The notes beneath the pieces are model-generated. The model saw only the letters and a program-made list of their open reading frames with translations. It did no database searches and was not told the DNA's origin. A stretch of 64,000 nt of DNA from Leuctra nigra (lineage: Eukaryota > Arthropoda > Insecta > Plecoptera > Leuctridae), in the NCBI GenBank assembly GCA_934045905.1, contig OW203763.1, positions 38,949,017-39,013,016 of the forward strand, given 5' to 3'. Both the position numbers and the translations under genes were made by a program. The stretch's first letter is position 1. Each line of letters begins with the position of its first letter. Shown in pieces: positions 1-10,900 of the stretch.

Positions 1-84
1 GAATCCATTCTCGCAAACGCTTGCACAACTTATAATAAACACGATATATATATTTTAAAAAAAACTTTTGAACGAGCCCCCAAT
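1..84 (-). mobile_element. Leader and primer-binding site of an LTR retrotransposon (runs off the left edge)
   Basis: Read on the minus strand, the bases just after the LTR give TGGGGGCTCGTTC (plus 70-82), two bases inside the LTR boundary. This matches the tRNA-Pro type of primer-binding site (TGGGGGCTCGTCC) at 12 of 13 positions. The internal region would continue leftwards beyond the window; no gag or pol reading frame is visible in the short stretch present. Confidence 0.65.
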
Positions 85-492
85 TGTTAGGTCTAGGGGC
101 TAACAATACTATTAAAACACGGAATACAGTTTAATACATTTATTTGAATTAATTAGAGACACACACACACCGCAGATAATATCCACTGTTCTCAACTGTT
201 CACAACTGTTCACGTCTGTGGTCCCGTTAGCACTCGCCACTCGCAGTCGCACTCCGATTCTCTCGCTCACCCCTTTGGTCTGCCTGCCTCCCTTCGCCTC
301 GCACAGGTGCACATTCCTAAGCTAAAATGTGTACATCCGCTGTGACACGGCGGACCTAAACTATTTCTACCTAAGACAACTAAAACACATTCAATCTTAT
401 ATATTATGATAGTCACGTTTAAACTAAAATACCTACAACTTACTACTAATCTAACACCTACACTAATCCGTTAGGATGGCGCCATCCTAACA
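85..492 (-). mobile_element. Long terminal repeat (probably the 5' LTR) of a minus-strand retrotransposon
   Basis: On the minus strand this 408-bp segment starts TGTTAGG and ends CCTAACA, the TG...CA ends of an LTR. It carries a TATA-like stretch (plus about 393-410) and an AATAAA polyadenylation signal (plus 139-144) in the expected order. A tRNA-Pro-like primer-binding site follows immediately, so this is read as the 5' LTR. The first 22 bases on that strand (plus 470-491) form a perfect palindrome. The second LTR and the target-site duplication cannot be checked because the element leaves the window. A 66-codon minus-strand ORF inside it (112-312) is not taken as a gene. Confidence 0.65.
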
Positions 493-724
493 GTTGGTCA
501 ACCTGCTGTTAAAGCATTGAGTCATACCAGATATCGGTCTCATATGCCTCTAGTTAATAAAGCAGGCAGCCAACATAACGAAAAAACGTATATCTGTATC
601 GTCGGAGAACTACATCGCCAGGTTGGGTCCTTAGACTTACGGCTGTGACAAAAAAGTGTTCACATTGAAACTGGATTTTATAGTCGACTCGGCAGCTGGG
701 TCGCTTTAAGTGTGAATGTTTATT

Positions 725-1080
725 AGGAAAGGAAGGTGGGAAGGAGGCGGCCTTGCCTGTTAGCATGGAATCTTCCCAGCATGCATCTCGACCATGAGAA
801 AGCTCAGGAAGTACAAGCTTTGGAGAGGATTCCAGACTTAGCTGGAGCTTTAGTTTCACGGGAACACAATTCGAGATTGTTATTTGATTTTAGCGATGCG
901 TGACGCTAAACGCGTTGTATGCGTACAACCATGTACAACTAGGCAAATGGGATGTGGATGAATGATTATGATAAAGAGATGATGATGAAGTAGAAAGTGG
1001 ATGGGGAACGAGATGCATATTAATAGAGAACGCTCCCACCATTTTCCTTTCGACTGAGGGAAATGACAATAGTGTATAAA
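725..1080 (-). mobile_element. Fragments of the dispersed tRNA-type SINE family
   Basis: Two minus-strand pieces match the nearly complete copy at 7505-7797. One lies near 725-815 (gaaggtgggaaggaggcgg block followed by ttcccagcat). The other lies near 893-1080 (gatgatgatgaag tract, then cgactgagggaaa). Both are diverged and incomplete. Confidence 0.5.
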
Positions 1081-1339
1081 AGGTCAAATTGTCTAGGTTT
1101 CCTTCCTCAATCATTTATGAATTGGTCCACTACATTTTTATTCCTACTATAAACATGTACACGTTGTTTATATTTCATGTGTATGTGCCATTGATTTTCT
1201 ACGATACCATTGAATTAATACATAATAAAAGTTATATAAAGAAAAAAATACTGTGGTACTTCCAATTATATTAACGACCTTCCCACCTACAATCGTTGCA
1301 ACGAAGAAAGAGGTATGGGTATTGGATAGATAATGACTA

Positions 1340-1540
1340 AAAAGAATGGAGCGGATGCCAGAGTTCGATTCCCCTCCTGCGTCAGTCCTGACTGAGTATT
1401 CTTCGTAGTTTCCCTCAGTCGAGAGGCAAGAAGGTTCCCATACTTCCCATCTCCTTCCCATACTCATTATCAATCATTATAATCATTAATTTATCGACGT
1501 TATAGCTTAGTTGCAGAGCAGTACGACGTTAAAGACCATT
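1340..1540 (+). mobile_element. tRNA-type SINE copy, plus strand
   Basis: A B-box-like stretch (gagttcgattcccc, near 1361) is followed by cagtcctgactgag, then ccctcagtcgagaggcaa, an ATCATTATAATCATT tract and the tail ttgcagagcagtacgacgttaa. The order matches the copy at 7505-7797. Confidence 0.6.
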
Positions 1541-2073
1541 AAAATAAAAACTATAGTAGGCTTTAAATATATTCCATCGAACCATAGAAATGGTAACATC
1601 TGTGAATGGTTTGGAATAAACTCGCTGATCTTCTTTGAGATATCTTGAAACGTTTCGCGTGTATACTAATCAGTGTCTTGGTCGAATTTCTTCTTCTGTC
1701 AGGAGCCGTGCTATTTCCTGCGCGCATCTTTACAACCAAGGAAGATCGTTTCGGAATGTAGTCCAATAGAAAATAATGAGATCTGTTTAAACCTTGGTCA
1801 GCTTATTTGTGGACAGTAAATTCATCTCCCATGCGAAAGAGAATGGTAAAGCTTGACAAAGATTCGACTCATTTCGATGCAAATTCTAACTAATAAAAGT
1901 TTGATAGTGTCACAGGAGATCATGGAAAAAATATCTGTCTTTTTTCTTCCGAGTCAGTTGAGATTAAATGTTATATAAATTGGTTATATTTAACACAGGC
2001 GACATGAATACATGAAGTAAAATTAGTTATATCAAAAAACAATGAAAATTCTATAATCTATAACAATTCTTTG

Positions 2074-2275
2074 CCTCAGAGGTAGAAGGGCGGAAGTTCA
2101 TTTCTATGATTTTTTAATTGAGCTCAAAAATATTTCAGGGTTCATCAAATCATATTTTGTAATAATGACACGAGTCATTGTAGATAATACTGAAATATAT
2201 CTGTATTTGTTGACATCAGTCAAATGGCAATGATTGCATCATTCCAGAAATGTGCAACACAAAATCTAGAAAATT
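2074..2275 (+). mobile_element. Truncated copy of the CCTCAGAGG-terminus MITE
   Basis: It starts CCTCAGAGGTAGAAGGGCGG, like the intact copy at 30847. It shares interior blocks (tgacacgagtcattgt, ctgtatttgttgacat, ttccagaaatgtgcaac). The far terminal inverted repeat is absent. Confidence 0.55.
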
Positions 2276-3018
2276 GACAGAATTCGAGACACAGAATTAT
2301 TATCAATATTAAAATTTGTTCCATATTTGATTTTTTCCATTATTAAAATTTGTTTCTTTATTTTTTATTAAATAATATTTGGCCTATGACAGAAATTTAT
2401 GACATCCTGAAGAATTCTGTTTTCCACATTCCACCTCAACTAACGCCCCCATTCATAGAGAATACACGCCAATAAATTAGTAATAAAGCAACCAGGAATT
2501 TAACATTCGCTATCCATTTAATTATACAAAGTCAATCAACACATGCATACTTGGAAAGTTGTTAATGATCATAAATACTTAAATATGCCATGAAAAGAAA
2601 TGTTAATGACTCAATCAAATCACGATGTGCATCTTAATGATCTGTTTATGAAGATATCAATACTGCTATCAGTCACACTATAGGGCAAACTAGATTGTAA
2701 CACACAACGCACTGGAAGTACACGTTCAGTAGTAGAGAAAAATTATATTTATTGGTTATTTATGTGTCTTAATGATTTAAGATTGACTTGAAGAAGGATG
2801 ACATTTGCTGCCATCGGTGAGTCACTAACTGGATCCATTGATTTAAAATGTAAAATGCATGCACAAAATATTTATTTTTATAATATATAATTTTCTTGTA
2901 GTGTTACCCCATGTATTAATTAATAATTACAAAATAAAAGATGGCACCTTGTAGCCCTACACTAGCCATTCTGCCTCCGGCTGCTAAATGTGCAATAAAT
3001 AATAATACCTATTATGTT

Positions 3019-3481
3019 CAGTGTTGTGAATTATCTAGATAAAATTATCTAGATAATTATCTAGATAATTATTTTCTATCTATTATCTTATCTAGATAAT
3101 TTAATATTTGGTTATCTTTATCTAGATAAAAATATAGCTATCTATTGGCAATTATCTAGATAAAAAATATGAAATTCAAAATGCATTTGCCTGCATGAAC
3201 ATGCACGAACCTCAAATGTCAGATGATATGAAAAAGGAAAATCATCTCCGTTTAGTCGCATTTGTTGGCTTGTTTTGACAGCCCTATTTTTTCAAAACTC
3301 GAAGTCCGAATTAAGGATTTGAAAATAATTATAGGGAACAGTATTATTTGGTAAAAAATATCTATTATCTATTACAATTATCTAGATGATTTCTTGGAAA
3401 TTTATCTTTATCTAATCTAGATTTTTTTCAGGTTATCTTTATCTTTATCTAGATAAAAAAAAATATCTAATCACAACACTG
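3019..3481. mobile_element. hAT-type non-autonomous element with TATCTAGATA-rich ends
   Basis: The termini are CAGTGTTGTGA and TCACAACACTG, an 11-bp perfect inverted repeat of hAT type. A perfect 8-bp target duplication ATTATGTT (3011-3018 and 3482-3489) flanks it, which is the hAT hallmark. Both subterminal regions hold repeated TTATCTAGATAA palindromes, plausibly transposase binding sites. There is no transposase ORF, so the element needs a partner in trans. A related copy is at 31101-31542. Confidence 0.9.
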
Positions 3482-3744
3482 ATTATGTTTGCTTATTATG
3501 AGACCGTGATAAACAATTCCTTCAAATTTCAAAATGATTGAATCAAAGTGCCCCAGCCTTGCAGAAGATTTCCAATTGCATCCAAAGTGAGAAAAATTAC
3601 CTACTTCATTTAACCCTTCTGTTAACACTGGTGCAGTTAGCACATGTTAATGATGTTAGTTTTTGGAAATATCAATCTACAATTCTATTCACAGAGAAAA
3701 GTAATATTCATAATTTTTTAATTTGTCATTTCGCTTCAGGATGA

Positions 3745-3900
3745 TTGAGGAAGATTGTGAGGTGAGTGAGGTGATGATGATGATGATGATGATAAGTATC
3801 TAATGGTAAGGTAAGATGTATGGAAGGAGGTGGTCGTGACCCATTAAAAAAGCAATCTGCCCTTCGAAGTCCTTGACTGAGGAAAACCATAAAAATTCCT
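3745..3900 (-). mobile_element. Decayed SINE copy with (GAT)n tract
   Basis: The order matches the minus-strand SINE: a gatgatgatgatgat tract (about 3771-3794), then atggaaggaggtggtcgtgaccc, then cttgactgaggaaaac. The head and the far tail are missing or unrecognisable. Confidence 0.45.
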
Positions 3901-4194
3901 TATACATGAAGGGGCAACCAGCAGGGCGATTGTATAACTTTTTTAGCAGGGATAATGATCGTTATCGATACCAATTGCTAAAAGTAATCTATTAATATCA
4001 TTGTTAATCATTTGAATTGTGCAAAAGCTACGAGGATATGAAATATAATCACATTATTTATCGCAGGAAGTCAACTTTAAGCACTTTGAATTGCTTTACC
4101 TTCTGATAGGCTAAATTACTTTCATCAATTGGTATAGATAACGTTCCATTATCTCGGCTAAGAAGTTATACAATTGCACTGCAGTAATGCAATT

Positions 4195-4330
4195 GTGTAA
4201 CTTTCATTTCCAAATGTAGACTACATCTATCGTTCATAGCCAATAGCCGAGCAAGGCGAAACACATACCCTGTTCGCTATTGGCTAGAAGCGACAGATGT
4301 AGATCTACATCTGGAAGTGAAAGTTATAGA
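4195..4330. repeat. Imperfect long hairpin (inverted repeat)
   Basis: The left arm runs from aactttcatttcc to catagccaatagc. The right arm is its near reverse complement, from gctattggctaga to ggaagtgaaagtt. Arms are about 50 bp around a loop near 4247-4273. It is probably a small foldback element; no target duplication was identified. Confidence 0.6.
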
Positions 4331-4341
4331 CAATCAGCTGC

Positions 4342-4476
4342 AGGGGTGGGATCATATAAAATAACTTTGTTATCACTTAACAATCTTCTCATCTCACCCG
4401 AATTACATTAATTACGTTGCAATGAGAAGAATTGTCACTCGAGAACAAAATTGTCATTTTAAATGATCCCACCCCT
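4342..4476. mobile_element. Small foldback MITE with GGGGTGGGATCAT termini
   Basis: The ends are GGGGTGGGATCAT and ATGATCCCACCCC. Inverted similarity continues inward through acaatcttctcat/atgagaagaattgt, so nearly all of the roughly 135 bp folds on itself. Target duplications are not clear. Confidence 0.6.
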
Positions 4477-5625
4477 ATAGATATGCCAGTTTAAAATTGT
4501 ATGTAATTTTACCTAATATAGGTAGTGAATAGTATAAGCAAACGAAATAGACATTCTAACAAATTATGAGTTTGTCAGAATCAAACATACAAATTCCTAG
4601 CCACTCTCATAATTCCAACGAAATTAATATAAAAATAGGAAAAAGGAAAGGAGCGATCTATGCCTTTACAAAATGAGGAAAGCCAAAATGCACATAATGT
4701 TAGGATGGATAACCATGGCAAGAAGAGAATGGAAGAAGTCCAGTGGTTTGAACATCTTAGCAAACTGCGTATGAGTTGTGTATGGATGTTATTCAATCCT
4801 AAAGCAACATTGTTAGCTGCTGAAGCCGAATAAGTCAAGAACGAGGAGTGGTGACAAGAATATTCCCATGGTACAGTTGACAAGATCAGCTCTTAATATT
4901 ACATGCATATTCAAGGATGAACAACGAACACATTTTCAAAGTCACCAGACTGAGACATATATAGACATTTTAGATAAAAAAAATATACGTCTCATTTTGT
5001 TTTCTAAATTGTGTTGCTTTAACAGAGAATAGTTTTTAGCGTGTAATTTTCATTCTCTTTCTGATGAATAAAACTGGTAAATCATTGAAACTTGTATCAT
5101 TCATATCCCCAAGGTTAAAATGAATGGAGGCAATAAACAAAAAAACTGCTTTCCAAAGAAGGAGAGACTAGACATCAGCTCATCAATTGACTTGCTCCAT
5201 TTTTTTATATAACTTCTTTCCAATGGTGAATGGTTTTCAGAATACTTCGCTGTGGTTTTTACATTAAGTACGTAGAAGTGTAAACAATGCAGTAAATGTT
5301 AGATGGCTCGAAAGTTCTCTTTACAATTACCCCTTTGAATAAGATTTAATATCACAACAATTTACGCAACTAGAGAGAAATTGGGATAATATATTATACA
5401 ACTAATTAATTATCAATAATATGTACCATGCCGGAGTATGTTTTCGAAATGGTATTTTATGAATTAAAACGACTTAATTACAATTTTGTTAACCTCATGC
5501 ACCTATTGTCAACTTGCTACAGAATTAGTCACATCTTAGACCCTAACAGTGGTCGAATGGGGGAGATGGGGTCTTAATATAATTTACAATCCAAGCATAT
5601 CCTATAATTAATTTCGTTAATATAA

Positions 5626-6195
5626 TAATGAATTATAATATAATAATGAATTTGGTTACATCACCATCCCCCAAAAATGAATTCGGTTGCATTACCATCC
5701 CCCAACAAAGAATTAGGTTGGATCACCATCCACCCATAATGAATTTGGTTACATCACCATCCACCCATAATGAATTTGGTTGCATCACCATCCCCCCATA
5801 AAGAATTTGGTTGCACCATCCCCCCCATAATGCATTTGGTTGCATCACCATCCCCCCATAATGAATTTGGTTACATCACCATCCACCCATAATGAATTTG
5901 GTTGCATCACCATCCCCCCATAAAGAATTTGGTTGCACCATCCCCCCCATAATGCATTTGGTTGCATCACCATCCCCCCATTATGAATTTCGATACATCA
6001 CCTTCCCCCCATAATGAATTTGGTTGCATCACCATCCCCCCATAAAGAATTTGGTTACATCACCATCCACCCATAATGAATTTGGTTACATCACCATCCA
6101 CCCATAATGAATTTGGATACATCACCATCCCCCCATAATGAATTTGGTTGCATTTCCATCGCCCGCATAAAGAGTTTGATACATTACCATGACGC
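5626..6195. repeat. 31-bp minisatellite
   Basis: About 17-18 head-to-tail units of roughly 31 bp, for example aatttggttgcatcaccatc followed by a C-rich block. Units differ by G/A and C/A substitutions and small length changes in the C run. Both edges decay, as is usual for tandem arrays. Frames crossing it are not coding. Confidence 0.9.
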
Positions 6196-7294
6196 CATTA
6201 AAAAAAAAGTATGATGCATTACAATACCACATAAAAACTTGATGTATTAATCCTCCATAACTATGAGATTTGACAGCCTTTTCAAGAAAAAAATCGCCAT
6301 TTTAGCGTACTAAATTCGTTTTAAAAACTAAGATCCAAAAATGGCCTGTAGTATTAACTTGGAGAGAGAGCTTCGTCTGGTTGACGCAATTTCGACGGTT
6401 TTAATTTAGTTTAATCTACCAATTCGACCTCCGCCCTCTCGCATTGCCTCCGTGATGTAATCCGCATCATCTCATGATTGGTGATCGCATCAATTCTTCT
6501 TTGGACAACACTGGCCACTAACTCATCTAGCTGTAGACGAGACCCGATTCATCATTGTCAGAATTAATTAAAATTTGCACTCAGAGCGTACCTTAGACGT
6601 TTCTTCAGAGCTTGTTATACAATTTCTCGGCCACACACACACCTTTCATAATCAATGTATAATAATCCACTGGATTATAAACTGAACGCATTTTATTCGC
6701 CTGACACACCCCCACATCGTTAGTAAGGGCAGCGGCACATTTATCCCGGAAAACTTTCAATATATGAAAACACTAATAAAAAGATTGATATTGAAAATGA
6801 AAATGAAAATAATTTTATAATATGGTGAATAACATTTTCGTTTGGACATCTTTGAGCGTGCTCGTGTCATGAATATTTATAGGAAAAAAACAAGATGATG
6901 ACCAAAAATAAAAAATTGACAACATAAGTATTAAATAGTCAAGGATTAAAAAAGAATTTTAATAAAGATATTATACCTTTCTGAGATATTGGCAATTAAA
7001 ACTAGGTACCTACCTTGATAACTTAATGATGCTTTTCCCCTTTTGACACTTGTCTTTCCTAACATCTTAATTTCAATTTCTTGGACGTCTTTTTTTATTA
7101 TTATTGATCGTAGTAAATTTTTAAATTTTGCTCTTCATTTTGCTTTCCCATGGTAACTCAATAATATAATATATAGGTACGAAAAATTGTACTTACCATC
7201 TAGCAAAAAGTACAAATTCATATCATTTTTTATTATGAAAAGATCTGGATAATTAAATAACTAATGCCTACATGATGACATATGAAGTATACTT

Positions 7295-7495
7295 TGAAGC
7301 ATGTTTACTCATGTCCAGACTTACACACTGGAGGTCCCAGGCTCGATTCAAGTAGTATTCCTTCGTGCAGGTTCGTTTCATGTTCCTCTTCGGTTGAGAT
7401 GCAATTTTAGAAATGTTCGCTACAAATAAGACACGAGAGCCATCTTCCAACATCCATCCTTACCTATTCTTCATCATCATTTCCCAATAATCATA
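7295..7495 (+). mobile_element. Decayed SINE copy, plus strand
   Basis: It has cactggaggtcccaggctcgatt (B-box region), then ttcggttgagatgc, then cttcatcatcatttccc. It abuts the oppositely oriented copy at 7505, so the two SINEs lie tail to tail. Confidence 0.5.
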
Positions 7496-7504
7496 TTTTT
7501 TGTC

Positions 7505-7797
7505 CGGGGCTTAACGTCGCACTGTTCTGCAGCGAGGCTAATGGCGACGGATGAATGATTATGATGATGATTGGGAGATGATGGTGTAGAGTAGGTAAGG
7601 ATGGAACTAAAACTCCTTGGGATGGAAGGTGGGAAGGAGGCGGTCGTGGCTTATTAGTATGGTACCTTCCCAGCATTTGCCTGTCGACTGAGGGAATACT
7701 ACGAAAACACCCCAGTCAGGAAGGACGGCCGCGGGAATCGAACCGGGGCCTCCGGAATACAAAATAACCGAGTTGAAGGACAGTGCGACGTTAAACG
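7505..7797 (-). mobile_element. Most complete copy of the dispersed tRNA-derived SINE
   Basis: On the minus strand it carries an RNA polymerase III B box GGTTCGATTCC (plus 7734-7744). A conserved body follows (TTCCTGACTGG, CCCTCAGTCGACAGGCAAATG, GGCCACGACCGCCTCC-like blocks), then a TCATCATCATAATCATTC tract and a tail ending GCAGAACAGTGCGACGTTAA. The two ends also form an inverted repeat (TTAACGTCGCACTGT at one end, ACAGTGCGACGTTAA at the other), which is unusual for a SINE. At least a dozen related fragments occur in the window in both orientations. Confidence 0.75.
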
Positions 7798-7947
7798 CTA
7801 CTCAAATATAAAATATACCTATTATCAACAGATTTTATTTCAAGATAATATCGTGATTTATCTTTACAGTTTAAACGCATGAAATCGCATGGAAACGTCA
7901 TTTCAAACCATCATCAGATATTATATTCCCTACTTCACAAGTATATC

Positions 7948-10900
7948 GAGAAAGTAAGACAAGATTCTCAAGATATCACACCCACACCTTGTAGGAGAAG
8001 AGCGGTAGCATATCGCTGCCCAATGTCACTACATAACAGAAAGTAAGAGAATAGGATTCTCACACCCACACCTTGTAGGAGAAGAGCGGTAGCGCATCGC
8101 GGCCCAATGTCACTACATAACAGAAAGTAAGAGAATAGGATTCTCAAGATATCACACCCACACCTTGTAGGAGAAGAGCGGTAGAGCATTGCTGCCCAAT
8201 GTCACTACATAACAGAAAGTAAGAGAATAGGATTCTCAACATATCACACCCACACCTTGTAGGAGAAGAGCGGTAGAGCATTGCTGCCCAATGTCACTAC
8301 ATAACAGAAAGTAAGAGAATAGGATTCTCAAGATATCACACCCACACCTTGTAGGAGAAGAGCGGTAGAGCATTGCTGCCCAATGTCACTACATAACAGA
8401 AAGTAAGAGAATAGGATTCTCACACCCACACCTTGTAGGAGAAGAGCGGTAACGCATCGCGGCCCAATGTCACTACATAACAGAAAGTAAGAGAATAGGA
8501 TTCTCAAGATATCACAACCACACCTTGTAGGAGAAGAGCGGTAACGCATCACGGCCCAATGTCACTACATAACAGAAAGTAAGAGAATAGGATTCTCACA
8601 CCCACACCTTGTAGGAGAAGAGCGGTAGCGCATCGCGGCCCAATGTCACTACATAACAGTAAGTAAGAGAATAGGATTCTCAAGATATCACACCCACACC
8701 TTGTAGGAGAAGAGCGGTAGAGCATTGCTGCCCAATGTCCTACATAACAGAAAGTAAGAGAATAGGATTCTCAAGATATCACACCCACACCTTGTAGGAG
8801 AAGAGCGGTAGCGCATCGCGGCCCAATGTCACTACATAACAGAAAGTAAGAGAATGATTCTCAAGATATCACACCCACACCTTGTAGGAGAAGAGCGGTA
8901 GCGCATCACGGCCCAATGTCACTACATAACAGAAAGTAAGAGAATAGGATTCTCAAGATATCACACCCACACCTTGTAGGAGAAGAGCGGTAGAGCATTG
9001 CTGCCCAATGTCACTACATAACAGAAAGTAAGAGAATAGGATTCTCAAGATATCACACCCACACCTTGTAGGAGAAGAGCGGTAGAGCATTGCTGCCCAA
9101 TGTCACTACATAACAGAAAGTAAGAGAATAGGATTCTCAAGATATCACACCCACACCTTGTAGGAGAAGAGCGGTAACGCATCGCGGCCCAATGTCACTA
9201 CATAACAGAAAGTAAGAGAATAGGATTCTCAAGATATCACACCCACACCTTGTAGGAGAAGAGCGGTAGCGCATCACGGCCCAATGTCACTACATAACAG
9301 AAAGTAAGAGAATAGGATTCTCAAGATATCACACCCACACCTTGAAGAAGAAGAGCGGTAGCGCATCGCGGCCCAATGTCACTACATAACAGAAAGTAAG
9401 AGAATGATTATCAAGATATCACACCCACACCTTGTAGGAGAAGAGCGGTAACGCATCACGGCCCAATGTCACTACATAACAGAAAGTAAGAGAATAGGAT
9501 TCTCAAGATCTCACACCCACACCTTGTAGGAGAAGAGCGGTAGCGCATCGCGGCCCAATGTCACTACATAACAGAAAGTAAGAGAATAGGATTCTCAAGA
9601 TATCACACCCACACCTTGTAGGAGAAGAGCGGTAGCGCATCGCGGCCCAATGTCACTACATAACAGAAAGTAAGAGAATAGGATTCTCAAGATATCACAC
9701 CCACACCTTGTAGGAGAAGAGCGGTAACGCATCGCGGCCCAATGTCACTACATAACAGAAAGTAAGAGAATAGGATTCTCAAGATATCACACCCACACCT
9801 TGTAGGAGAAGAGCTGTAGCGCATCACGGCCCAATGTCACTACATAACAGAAAGTAAGAGAATAGGATTCTCACACCCACACCTTGTAGGAGAAGAGCGG
9901 TAGCGCATCGCGGCCCAATGTCACTACATAACAGAAAGTAAGAGAATAGGATTCTCAAGATATCACACCCACGCCTTGTAGGAGAAGAGCGGTAGAGCAT
10001 TGCTGCCCAATGTCACTACATAACAGAAAGTAAGAGAATAGGATTCTCAAGATATCACACCCACACCTTGTAGGAGAAGAGCGGTAGAGCATTGCTGCCC
10101 AATGTCACTACATAACAGAAAGTAAGAGAATAGGATTCTCACACCCACACCTTGTAGGAGAAGAGCGGTAGCGCATCGCGGCCCAATGTCACTACATAAC
10201 AGAAAGTAAGAGAATAGGATTCTCAAGATATCACACCCACACCTTGTAGGAGAAGAGCGGTAGAGCATTGCTGCCCAATGTCACTACATAACAGAAAGTA
10301 AGAGAATAGGATTCTCACACCCACACCTTGTAGGAGAAGAGCGGTAGCGCATCACGGCCCAATGTCACTACATAACAGAAAGTAAGAGAATAGGATTCTC
10401 AAGATATCACACCCACACCTTGTAGGAGAAGAGCGGTAGCGCATCACGGCCCAATGTCACTACATAACAGAAAGTAAGAGAATAGGATTCTCAAGATCTC
10501 ACACCCACACCTTGTAGGAGAAGAGCGGTAGCGCATCACGGCCCAATGTCACTACATAACAGAAAGTAAGAGAATAGAATTCTCAAGATATCACACCCAC
10601 ACCTTGTAGGAGAAGAGCGGTAGCGCATCACGGCCCAATGTCACTACATAACAGAAAGTAAGAGAATAGAATTCTCAAGATATCACACCCACACATTGTA
10701 GGAGAAGAGCGGTAGCGCATCGCGGCCCAATGTCACTACATAACAGAAAGTAAGAGAATAGGATTCTCAAGATATCACACCCACACCTTGTAGGAGAAGA
10801 GCGGTAGCGCATCGCGGCCCAATTTTACTACATAACAGAAAGTAAGAGAATAGGATTCTCAAGATATCACACCCACACCTTGTAGGAGAAGAGCGGTAAC

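Noticed and set aside
7968..10268. Three similar 73-74-codon minus-strand ORFs
   Set aside because: Translation of the 92-bp satellite where 82- and 92-bp monomers happen to keep frame.
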